NCBI GenBank assembly: GCA_955652345.1
Contig: CATPBV010000008.1
Span: forward strand, 1-6,988
DNA: 6,988 nucleotides
From: an uncultured Solirubrobacteraceae bacterium
Lineage (GTDB): Bacteria > Actinomycetota > Thermoleophilia > Solirubrobacterales > Solirubrobacteraceae
Direction of reading: 5' to 3'
The position numbers and the translations under genes were made by a program. Each line of letters opens with the position of its first letter. Position 1 is the first letter of the stretch. A model generated the notes under the pieces. That model saw nothing but the letters and a program-made list of their open reading frames with translations. It did no database searches and had not been told where the DNA came from. This document shows, one piece after another, positions 1 through 6,252 of the stretch.

Positions 1-504
1 GCGGAGCGCTTCGCCGAGCTCTCGGAGCGGATGCTCGACGCCGGTCGACGTCTCGGCGTGGACGACGGCCAAGAGCCGGGCATCTGGATGGTCGTCGAGC
101 GCGTCGAGCAGGCGGTCGTTCTCGACGTACTCGCCCCAGTCCGCCTCGACGGGTACGACCCGCGCCCCGCAGCGCCGCGCGAGCTCACAGATGCGATGGC
201 CGAAGTAACCGCAAGTGCCGACGATCACGACATCGCCCGGCTCGATCAGGTTGACGAGCCCCGTCTCCATGCCGGATGTGCCGGTGGCTTGCAATGCGAG
301 CACGAGCCCACTGTCGGCCCGATACGCCTGGCGCAGCAGGTCGACCACCTCCACTAAGATGTCGTGGAAGTCGGGGTCGAGATGACCCAGCATCGGTCTG
401 TGCATCGCCGCTAGCGCGTTGGGGGAGACATTGCTGGGCCCGGGGCCGCAGAGCAGGCGCTCGGGGGGATCGAGGCGAGGAGGAACGTGCGAGAGCGAGA
501 TCAT
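1..504 (-). CDS. Alanine/serine-glyoxylate aminotransferase, class V PLP enzyme (N-terminal part, cut by the left edge)
   Basis: Reading the minus strand from ATG at 504 gives 168 residues with no stop before the left edge. The family transfers an amino group to glyoxylate from alanine or serine, giving glycine plus pyruvate or hydroxypyruvate; it is a soluble PLP enzyme. Seen: the N-terminal signature LLCGPGPSNVSP (about residues 17-28), the phosphate-loop region QATGTSGME (72-80), NLIEPGDVVIVG (85-96) and HAETSTGV (149-156), in the order and spacing of this family. The PLP lysine would lie beyond the window. A purine-rich GGAGGAG (517-523 on the plus strand) lies 12 bases before this ATG. 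An in-frame ATG at 525 would add seven residues but has no good ribosome site. It is divergent from the malyl-CoA lyase gene. The substrate (serine, alanine, or ureidoglycine as in PucG-type relatives) cannot be told from this half. Confidence 0.88.
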   Translation of the reverse strand, partial: MISLSHVPPRLDPPERLLCGPGPSNVSPNALAAMHRPMLGHLDPDFHDILVEVVDLLRQAYRADSGLVLALQATGTSGMETGLVNLIEPGDVVIVGTCGYFGHRICELARRCGARVVPVEADWGEYVENDRLLDALDDHPDARLLAVVHAETSTGVEHPLRELGEALR

Positions 505-660
505 CGCGCCAAGGTACTCCTCCATTCCCTAAGCGAATAGCTAAGAATTCAGCGCAGATCCAAAGACTGCACTCTATGTATTGACTGGAGCCGCACCGAT
601 AAGCAAATTCCTCTAAGAGCCCTTGCCAGAAACCACTGAGCACGCTCTACTGCCGCGTCC
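505..660. promoter_or_regulatory. Divergent intergenic region between the aminotransferase and malyl-CoA lyase genes
   Basis: These 156 bases have no convincing gene and are clearly more AT-rich than the flanking coding DNA, as expected for back-to-back promoters. The pentamer CTAAG occurs at 529-533 and again at 541-545, a 12-base period that could be a binding-site repeat. Short overlapping frames here lack a ribosome site and protein-like composition. No strong long inverted repeat was found. That both genes are controlled from here is an inference from the geometry. Confidence 0.55.
581..609 (+). promoter_or_regulatory. Weak candidate promoter for the malyl-CoA lyase gene
   Basis: TTGACT at 581-586 matches five of six bases of the -35 consensus. 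A spacing of 17 bases leads to CAAATT at 604-609, which matches only three of six -10 bases. It would give a leader of roughly 45 bases. The -10 is poor, so this is only a candidate. Confidence 0.22.
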
Positions 661-1677
661 ATGACCAAAACGAGCTCACGCCTACATCGAAGCGAGCTGG
701 CCGTTCCGGGAAGCAACGCCCGGATGCTCGAAAAGGCCCCCGACCTGGGGGCCGACATCGTGATGCTCGATCTCGAGGACGCCGTCGCTCCCGACGACAA
801 GGAGCAGGCGCGCGTCAACATCATCGAGGCGCTCGGCGCGCTCGACTGGTCGAGGTGCTCGGTGTCGCTGCGAATCAACGGCCTCGACACGCACTACTGC
901 TACCGGGACTTGGTCGACGTGGTCGAGAAAGCGGGTCAGCACATCGACACGATCATGATCCCCAAGGTCGGCAGCGCCGGCGATGTGCACCTGGTCGCGA
1001 CGCTCCTGACCCAGATTGAGGACGCGATGCGCCTGCCGCACCGGATCGGGATCGCGGTGCTGATCGAGACCGCGATGGGGATGGTCAAGTGCGAGGAGAT
1101 CGGCGCGGCGTGCCCGGAGCGAATGGAGGCGATGGTGTTCGGCGTCGCCGACTACGCGGCCTCGCTGCAGAGCCACACAACCTCGATCGGGGGAGCGAAT
1201 CCCGACTACGCCGTGCTGACCGATGCGGGCGATCGACCGGAACGGGAGCGCCACTGGGGCGACCAGTGGCACTACGCGCTGTCGCGCATCGCCGTGGTCT
1301 GCCGCGCCTACGGTCTGCGCCCAATCGACGGCCCGTTCGGAGATTTCACGGACGCCGACGGGTACCTCGCGTCGGCCCGCCGGGCGGCGGTGCTCGGCTA
1401 TGAGGGCAAGTGGGCGATCCATCCCTCGCAGATCGAGCTTGCCAACGAGGTCTTCACTCCCGACGACCACCTGGTCGAGAAGACGCACCGGATCATCGCC
1501 GCGATGAAGGAAGCCGCCGCCGATGGCAAGGGCGCTGTCTCGCTCGACGGGCGCCTGATCGATGCCGCCTCGATCCGCATGGCGGAGACGCTGCTCGCCA
1601 AGCTCGAGCAGATCGAGGCTCGCGAGAACGGCGACGCCACGATCAAGCCGCTGCGCAATCGCGCGAGCGCAGGCTAG
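661..1677 (+). CDS. mcl: L-malyl-CoA lyase-like enzyme (HpcH/HpaI aldolase family; possible beta-methylmalyl-CoA or citramalyl-CoA activity)
   Basis: A 338-residue cytosolic TIM-barrel lyase. The family reversibly cleaves malyl-CoA to acetyl-CoA and glyoxylate (or beta-methylmalyl-CoA to propionyl-CoA and glyoxylate) using Mg2+. Seen: the family opening SELAVPGSNARML (11-23), DLEDAV (37-42), the arginine of LRINGLD (R71), MIPKV (99-103), candidate metal ligands E136 (LIETAMG) and D164 (GVADYAAS), and WAIHPSQI (251-258). The insert at about 170-210 (TTSIGG ... DQWHYALSRI) and the C-terminal segment SLDGRLIDAASIRMAE (294-309) resemble, from memory, Chloroflexus-type multifunctional malyl-CoA lyase more than plain CitE. 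The ATG at 661 is chosen because the conserved region begins ten residues later; no clear Shine-Dalgarno is visible. The divergent neighbour is a glyoxylate aminotransferase, which supports a role in glyoxylate/serine-cycle-type metabolism. Exact CoA-ester specificity is not settled by sequence reading. Confidence 0.85.
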   Translation: MTKTSSRLHRSELAVPGSNARMLEKAPDLGADIVMLDLEDAVAPDDKEQARVNIIEALGALDWSRCSVSLRINGLDTHYCYRDLVDVVEKAGQHIDTIMIPKVGSAGDVHLVATLLTQIEDAMRLPHRIGIAVLIETAMGMVKCEEIGAACPERMEAMVFGVADYAASLQSHTTSIGGANPDYAVLTDAGDRPERERHWGDQWHYALSRIAVVCRAYGLRPIDGPFGDFTDADGYLASARRAAVLGYEGKWAIHPSQIELANEVFTPDDHLVEKTHRIIAAMKEAAADGKGAVSLDGRLIDAASIRMAETLLAKLEQIEARENGDATIKPLRNRASAG

Positions 1678-1686
1678 CCGCGGGGA

Positions 1687-2133
1687 CTACGCCGGCTGCA
1701 GCAGCTCGAGCACGGCGCGCGCCTGCTTCGTGTTCGCGCGGCCGACCTCGAACTCCCAGCACACGCCGTCGTCGAAGGTGACATCGAACGGAAGCGCCAG
1801 CTTGCCTTCTCCGAGCGCCGCCGAGCTCACACGCTCGCGCGCGACTCGCGCCGCGACGCTCGTCGCCTTAGGGCTGGTGAGGCCCTGCCGTCCGTCCAGC
1901 AGCACGAGCTCCGTCGCGGTGAGCGCGAGATAACCGATCTTGCCGCTCCGCGTGCCGAGCGGCGAGCGACCGCCCCCCGCACGTTCCGCTGCCATCTCGG
2001 CGCCGACCTTCAGGGCGGAGCCGGCCGCCTGGCCGATCGCCGCGCCGGTCATCACGGCCTTGGGGCGGCCCTTGGGGGTGACGATCACGCCCGCCTCGAT
2101 CGGGCTGCCAACGAGCTGGTCCACGTTGCGCAC
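1687..2133 (-). CDS. Conserved-looking hypothetical protein, 148 aa, possible PH-like fold
   Basis: Not recognised as a named family. It starts with GTG at 2133; a GAGGA ribosome site (2141-2145, plus-strand coordinates) lies 7 bases upstream, and the stop is TAG at 1687-1689. Seen: an N-terminal section with a Gly/Ala-rich amphipathic stretch (about 29-54: MTGAAIGQAAGSALKVGAEM). A probable beta-rich section follows, with GYLALTATELVLLDG (67-81) and LPFDVTFDDGVCWEFEVG (114-131), ending in a helix (134-146). A strand reading 'Y-L-A-L-T-x-x-E-L-V-L-L-D' followed by strands and a last helix is the pattern seen in bacterial PH-like domains, so that fold is a tentative guess. No signal peptide or clear transmembrane helix. 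It lies 23 bases downstream of the LysR gene on the same strand and is probably cotranscribed with it. Its stop is 9 bases from the convergent lyase stop. Confidence 0.72.
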   Translation of the reverse strand: MRNVDQLVGSPIEAGVIVTPKGRPKAVMTGAAIGQAAGSALKVGAEMAAERAGGGRSPLGTRSGKIGYLALTATELVLLDGRQGLTSPKATSVAARVARERVSSAALGEGKLALPFDVTFDDGVCWEFEVGRANTKQARAVLELLQPA

Positions 2134-2156
2134 GAGCTAATCCTCGCACGAAGGCA

Positions 2157-3029
2157 TCACGCTCTCGCCTGCTCGACGAACGCCCGCACGAGCTGCGAAT
2201 CGTCGTTGGCGCGTGTCACCGCGACGAGCTCCGAGCTCGGCGCCCCGCTGACCGGCCGGTACGTGACGCCCTCGAGCGTGAGCGCGGCGACGGACGCCGG
2301 GACCAGCGAGATCCCGATTCCGGCGGCGACGAGGCCGATGATCGTCAGCATCTCAGGGGCGTACTGGACGATCCGCACCGCCGCGCCCCGAGCTGCCACG
2401 GCCCCGATCAGCAGATCGTGGAAGCCGGGAGCCTGCGCGCGCGGGAACAGCACGAATGGCTCGCCGGCGAGTCGCGCCAGCGGCACTCGCCGAAGCCCCG
2501 CAAGGGCATGGCCGGCGGGAAGCGCCGCAACCGTTCGCTCCCGCATCACCGCATCGACCCGCAGGCCGGGGTCGTCCTCGATCGGCGGCCGCACCAGCCC
2601 GACGTCGATCACCCCCGCGCTGAGCGCACGCAGCTGCTCGACCGTCGAGCGCTCCCGGAGCTCCAGCTCGATCCCGGGGCGCGCCGCGCGGAAGCGTTGG
2701 ACGACTCCCGGGACGATCGAGAACAGCGCCGATCCGACGAAGCTGACCCGCAGGCGCCCCGTCTGCCCGGCGTCGATCCGCCGCGCCGTGTCGACGGCTC
2801 CGTCGAGCTCGCCGAGCAGCGCGCGAGCGTCGTGCAGGAAGGCGGCGCCCGCGGCCGTCAGCTCGACGTGCCTGCGCGTCCTGGTCAGCAGCTTGCATCC
2901 CATCTCCTCCTCGAGCTGGCGGATCTGGCTGCTCAGCGGAGGCTGCGAGATGTGCAGGCGCGCCGCGGCGCGCCGGAAGTGCAGCTCCTCCGCGACCGCG
3001 ACGAAATAGCGAAGTTGGCGTAGCTCCAT
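2157..3029 (-). CDS. LysR-family transcriptional regulator
   Basis: A 290-residue DNA-binding regulator of usual LysR length. Seen: the N-terminal winged helix-turn-helix MELRQLRYFVAVAEELHF (1-18) with AAARLHISQPPLSSQIRQLE (21-40) as the helix-turn-helix and LTRTRRHVELTAAG (48-61) as the wing. The effector-binding domain then starts at GRLRVSF (91-97) and includes IDVGLVRPP (141-149) and the typical GLVAAGIGISLVPAS (232-246). The sequence style is that of the BenM/CatM/CbnR branch. ATG at 3029 is chosen because it gives the canonical LysR opening; only a weak GGA precedes it. It is transcribed away from the soxDAG genes across a short region full of inverted repeats, the standard arrangement for a LysR protein that controls its divergent neighbour and itself. 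The effector is unknown; a methylated amine or a glyoxylate-related metabolite is only a guess. Confidence 0.93.
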   Translation of the reverse strand: MELRQLRYFVAVAEELHFRRAAARLHISQPPLSSQIRQLEEEMGCKLLTRTRRHVELTAAGAAFLHDARALLGELDGAVDTARRIDAGQTGRLRVSFVGSALFSIVPGVVQRFRAARPGIELELRERSTVEQLRALSAGVIDVGLVRPPIEDDPGLRVDAVMRERTVAALPAGHALAGLRRVPLARLAGEPFVLFPRAQAPGFHDLLIGAVAARGAAVRIVQYAPEMLTIIGLVAAGIGISLVPASVAALTLEGVTYRPVSGAPSSELVAVTRANDDSQLVRAFVEQARA

Positions 3030-3083
3030 GGTGATCCGGAATCCGAATCAATAATGCCGGATTCTGTATTGGACACGATCACC
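3030..3083. promoter_or_regulatory. Probable LysR operator: nested inverted repeats between lysR and soxD
   Basis: Two perfect 7-base inverted repeats are nested here. The outer pair is GGTGATC (3030-3036) with GATCACC (3077-3083). The inner pair is GAATCCG (3039-3045) with CGGATTC (3058-3064). The element GAATC is present twice in direct orientation (3039-3043 and 3045-3049) and once inverted (GATTC, 3060-3064). The outer left arm directly abuts the lysR start codon, and the region reaches the candidate -35 of the soxD promoter. This is where a LysR tetramer would be expected to bind, repressing its own gene and activating soxD. Binding itself is inferred. Confidence 0.55.
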
Positions 3084-3098
3084 GCAACGGCGTAGCGT
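3070..3098 (+). promoter_or_regulatory. Candidate promoter of the soxDAG operon
   Basis: TGGACA at 3070-3075 matches five of six -35 bases, and TAGCGT at 3093-3098 matches three of six -10 bases, with 17 bases between them. A start site near 3105 would leave only about 11 bases before the soxD ATG at 3116. That fits the lack of any Shine-Dalgarno there and suggests a very short leader or near-leaderless message. The -10 is weak, as expected for an activator-dependent promoter. Confidence 0.38.
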
Positions 3099-3115
3099 CA
3101 GCTTTGTCTGTCCTC

Positions 3116-3394
3116 ATGTCCTTTCTGCTCACCTGTCCGAACTGCGGCACGCGTGAGGTGACCGATTTCGCTTACGGCGGCGAGATCTCGCCCCGCCCGA
3201 AGGCTCGCCCCAGCTTCCGCGAGCTCAACGAATACAACTACTTCCGCCGCAACGTCGCGGGCGTCCAGCGCGAATGGTGGTTTCACCGCTCGGGTTGCCG
3301 GGCGTGGTTCATCGCCGAGCGGGATACCACCACCAACGAGGTCCTGTCGACGACGCTCCCCTTCGAGGAGCCCGAGCCCCCGGCGGCGGCATGA
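3116..3394 (+). CDS. soxD: Sarcosine oxidase delta subunit-like zinc protein (SoxD)
   Basis: A 92-residue protein of usual SoxD size, the small subunit of heterotetrameric sarcosine oxidase-type complexes, which oxidise N-methyl amino acids and deliver the methyl group to tetrahydrofolate. Seen: a Cys-x2-Cys pair (C7, C10) in LTCPNCG and a distal His/Cys pair (H57, C61) in WWFHRSGCRAWF. These correspond to the Cys/Cys/His/Cys zinc ligands known in the family. FAYGGE (18-23) and LNEYNYFRRN (37-46) are also typical. ATG at 3116 is preferred to a TTG at 3104 because it places the first cysteine at residue 7 as in relatives; neither has a Shine-Dalgarno. The stop overlaps the soxA start (ATGA). 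It is the first gene of the operon, facing lysR; in classical operons soxB comes just before it and here it does not. Confidence 0.9.
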   Translation: MSFLLTCPNCGTREVTDFAYGGEISPRPKARPSFRELNEYNYFRRNVAGVQREWWFHRSGCRAWFIAERDTTTNEVLSTTLPFEEPEPPAAA

Positions 3395-6252
3395 GCAGGC
3401 TCCCACAGCGACCGGGCGAGCGGATCGACCGCTCCAAAGTCATCCGCTTCACCTTCGACGGCAAGAGCGTCGAGGCGTACGAGGGCGACACGGTCGGCTC
3501 GGCGCTGTTCGCCGCGGGCCAGCGCACGTTCTCCCGCAGCTTCAAGTACCACCGCCGCCGCGGCCTCATGTGCTGCGCAGGGCAGTGCCCGAACTGCATC
3601 GTTGCAGTCGACGGCGCCCCCGGCGCGCGGGCCTGCATCGAGCCGGTCCGCGAGGGGATGGCGGTCGAGCACCTGAACGCCAAGCCCGGGCTCGAGTTCG
3701 ACGCGATGCGCGCGACGGACCTCGTCGGCGGCCCGTTCACCCCTCCGGGCTTCTACTACAAGACGTTCATTCGCCCGCGGCGCCTGTGGCCGCTGTACGA
3801 GAAGGTCCTGCGCCACGCCGCGGGGCTCGGCGTGCTTCCGCGCCATCGCGAAGACCGCGAGTGGCGGACTGAGTACCGGCGGCGGCACGCGGATGTGCTT
3901 GTGGTCGGCGGCGGCTTGGCCGGGCTCAGGGCTGCCGCCCGCGCGGCCGAGCTCGGCGCCGACGTGGTGCTGGTCGACGAGGGACCTGAGCCCGGAGGCT
4001 CGGCGCTCTTCAGCAAGGACCGGGAGCGGATCGCGCCGCTCCTGACCGCCGCCAGAGATGCGGGCGTCGAGATCCTGTCCGGCGCGTCCGCGCTCGGGTA
4101 CTTCGACGGGCTGGTCCCGGTGTGGCAGGGCCAGACGCTTCACCAGATTCGGGCTCGGAGCCACGTGTTCGCCACCGGCACGATCGAGCAGCCGCTCCTG
4201 TTCGCGGGCAACGACCTTCCCGGCATCATGCTGTCAGGCGGTGCGCTGCGTCTTATGGGGCTCTATGCCGTCAGCCCCGGCGGTCGCGCAGTGCTCGCCA
4301 CGGCTTCGGACCGTGGACTCCACGCCGCCCTCGCCCTGCACGAGCGCGGAGTGTGGATTGCGGCGGTCGCCGATCTGCGACCGACCCTCGGCGCGCTGGC
4401 CGACGAGCTGAAGGCGCGGGGAGTCGAGGTGCTCGCGGGCCACACGGTGATCGAGGCGCGCGGCAGCAAGCTCGTGACCCAGGCGGTGCTCGCTCCGCTC
4501 GGCGGCGGTGCAGAGCGGACGTTCGACTGCGACCTGTTGGTGGTCTCCGGCGGCGCCACACCCGCAACCTCGCTCCTGTCCCAGACGGGCGCGGAGACTC
4601 GCTATGACCCGCAGCTCGGCCACTTCGCGCTGGCCGGTACTGCACCCGGGGTGCACGCCGCCGGCGAGGTGGCGGGCGTCGAGGGCGCCGAGGCGATCGC
4701 CGCGTCGGGCGCGCTCGCGGGCATGCTCGCCGCGCACGAGCTGGGATTCGGAGACGAGCGCTCGCGCGTGTATGCCGCCGAGCTGGTCGATGGCCTCGCC
4801 GCCCCCGGGCAGGAGCGAGCAGCCGTGGCCGTGCCGCCGGCGGACGCCGCCGGCGAGTCCAGGGGCAGGTGCTTCGCCTGCCTGTGCGAGGACGTGACCA
4901 GCAAGGACATTGCGCGGACAGTGGCCGAGGGCTACGACTCGATCGAGCTCGCCAAGCGCTACACGACCGTGACGATGGGCCCCTGCCAGGGGCGGATGTG
5001 CCAGCTGCCCTCGATCCGGCTGATGGCGGAGCACACCGGCCAGAGCCTGGCCGACGTCGGCACGACGACCGCGCGGCCGCCGTGGATCCCGGTGCCGATG
5101 GGAGTGCTCGCCGGCAGGCCGTTCGAGCCGGCCAAGCGCTCGTCGATCCACTGGCGCCATCGCGCGCTCGGCGCGAGCGTCAACTGGGCGGGCGACTGGC
5201 GCCGCGCTTACGACTACGGCGATCCGCAGGGCGAGGCGCTCGCGGTCCACGAGGCGGCTGGCCTGATCGACGTGTCGACCCTCGGCAAGTTGCTGGTGAG
5301 CGGGCCTGAGGCGGGCGAGTTCCTGGATCGCCTGTATCCGAACCGCTTCTCGAACCTGAAGCCCGGCCGGATCCGCTACGGGGTGATCAACTCCGACGCC
5401 GGCCGGATCGTCGACGACGGAACCATCTGCCGCCTCGACGAGAACTCCTTCTACGTGACCACCACATCCAGTGGCGCCGGGGCGATGGAGGAGTGGTTCT
5501 CGTGGTGGCTTGCGGACTGGGGGATGCAGGTCCATCTGACCGACGTGACCCAGGGTCTTGCGGCGGTCAACCTGGCCGGTCCGCGGGCGCGCGAGATCAT
5601 GGGCCGGGTCTCCGATATGGATTGCTCGAACGAGGCGTTTCCGTATCTCGACGGCAAGCAGGGCCAGGTCGCGGGTGTGCCGTGCCTGATCCTGCGGATC
5701 GGATTCGTCGGCGAGGTCGGCTACGAGATCCACTTCTCCTCGGCGTATGGCGAGCACGTCTGGGACTCGCTGCTCGAGGCTGGCAGCGATCTCGGGATCC
5801 GCCCCTTCGGGCTCGAGCCCCAACGGATCCTGCGCCTTCAGAAGATGCACATCCTCGTCGGCCAGGACACCGACTCCGAGTCGACGCCGTTCGGCGCGGC
5901 GATGCCGTGGATCGTGAAGCTCGACAAGGACGAGGACTTCATCGGCAAGTGGGCGCTCGAGCACTACGCGGAGCACGCGCCCGAGACCTCGCTGGTCGGG
6001 TTCACCCTGGCCAACGGCCGCGTCCCGACCGAAGGCGCCGTGGTGGTCGATCCGCAGGGCGAGCCGGCCGGCCAGGTGACGAGCGCCCGCTACTCGCCGG
6101 TGCTCGGGCAGGTGATCGGGATGGCGTGGGTGCCCAGCGCGCTCGCCGGCGACGGGGCGACGGTCAGGATCTCCGACGAGGGGGACACTCTGTTCGCGCG
6201 GCTCCAGACCAAGCCTTTCTATGACCCGGAGGGGGAGGTGCTGCGCTCGTGA
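3391..6252 (+). CDS. soxA: Sarcosine oxidase alpha subunit-like protein with two [2Fe-2S]-type cysteine motifs (SoxA-like, fused to a GcvT domain)
   Basis: A 953-residue cytosolic multidomain protein, usual SoxA length. Order: a ferredoxin-like Fer2_4 domain (about 15-110) with C61-x4-C66-x2-C69-x12-C82; an FAD/NAD-type oxidoreductase (about 165-455) with GGGLAG (173-178), ATGTIEQ (261-267) and AAGEVAGVEGAEA (423-435); a BFD-like segment (492-545) with C497-x-C499-x32-C532-x4-C537; and a GcvT aminomethyltransferase domain (about 585-953) with IVDDGT (673-678), the folate-site signature GEVGYEI (774-780) and VGQDTDSESTP (823-833). The GcvT part is expected to bind tetrahydrofolate and receive the methyl-derived carbon. 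Canonical sarcosine oxidase alpha has the same fold order but no Fe-S cluster; here both cysteine sets are complete, suggesting a dehydrogenase-type electron path. The start is ATG 3391, overlapping the soxD stop; a frame extension to 3274 runs inside soxD and is rejected. N-methylglutamate dehydrogenase subunit C is an alternative identity. Confidence 0.9.
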   Translation: MSRLPQRPGERIDRSKVIRFTFDGKSVEAYEGDTVGSALFAAGQRTFSRSFKYHRRRGLMCCAGQCPNCIVAVDGAPGARACIEPVREGMAVEHLNAKPGLEFDAMRATDLVGGPFTPPGFYYKTFIRPRRLWPLYEKVLRHAAGLGVLPRHREDREWRTEYRRRHADVLVVGGGLAGLRAAARAAELGADVVLVDEGPEPGGSALFSKDRERIAPLLTAARDAGVEILSGASALGYFDGLVPVWQGQTLHQIRARSHVFATGTIEQPLLFAGNDLPGIMLSGGALRLMGLYAVSPGGRAVLATASDRGLHAALALHERGVWIAAVADLRPTLGALADELKARGVEVLAGHTVIEARGSKLVTQAVLAPLGGGAERTFDCDLLVVSGGATPATSLLSQTGAETRYDPQLGHFALAGTAPGVHAAGEVAGVEGAEAIAASGALAGMLAAHELGFGDERSRVYAAELVDGLAAPGQERAAVAVPPADAAGESRGRCFACLCEDVTSKDIARTVAEGYDSIELAKRYTTVTMGPCQGRMCQLPSIRLMAEHTGQSLADVGTTTARPPWIPVPMGVLAGRPFEPAKRSSIHWRHRALGASVNWAGDWRRAYDYGDPQGEALAVHEAAGLIDVSTLGKLLVSGPEAGEFLDRLYPNRFSNLKPGRIRYGVINSDAGRIVDDGTICRLDENSFYVTTTSSGAGAMEEWFSWWLADWGMQVHLTDVTQGLAAVNLAGPRAREIMGRVSDMDCSNEAFPYLDGKQGQVAGVPCLILRIGFVGEVGYEIHFSSAYGEHVWDSLLEAGSDLGIRPFGLEPQRILRLQKMHILVGQDTDSESTPFGAAMPWIVKLDKDEDFIGKWALEHYAEHAPETSLVGFTLANGRVPTEGAVVVDPQGEPAGQVTSARYSPVLGQVIGMAWVPSALAGDGATVRISDEGDTLFARLQTKPFYDPEGEVLRS
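6228..6238 (+). promoter_or_regulatory. Ribosome binding site of soxG
   Basis: A strong purine run ending in GGGGAGG lies inside the 3' end of soxA, 10 bases before the GTG at 6249. It is the best Shine-Dalgarno between 3116 and 6250 and supports the GTG that overlaps the soxA stop as the real soxG start. Confidence 0.65.

Noticed and set aside
31..584. Two plus-strand open frames (31-357 and 276-584)
   Set aside because: Both are opposite the aminotransferase coding strand; the aminotransferase motifs fix the real frame.
185..643. Open frame of 152 codons on the minus strand
   Set aside because: It is a different frame from the well-supported aminotransferase on the same strand; its product is Arg/Ser/Pro-rich and resembles nothing.
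682..1488. Open frame of 268 codons on the minus strand
   Set aside because: Antisense to the malyl-CoA lyase gene, whose protein has clear family motifs.
1668..1705. Possible bidirectional terminator between the convergent lyase and hypothetical genes
   Set aside because: Only 9 bases separate the stops, and the GC-rich partial dyad is imperfect and has no T tract on either strand.
2206..3023. Long plus-strand open frames opposite the LysR gene
   Set aside because: The minus-strand frame encodes an unmistakable LysR protein; the opposite frames are Arg/Ser/Pro-rich shadows.
3274..3390. Upstream in-frame extension of soxA (39 extra residues)
   Set aside because: It lies wholly within soxD in another frame, and the ATG at 3391 overlapping the soxD stop gives the normal family length and start.
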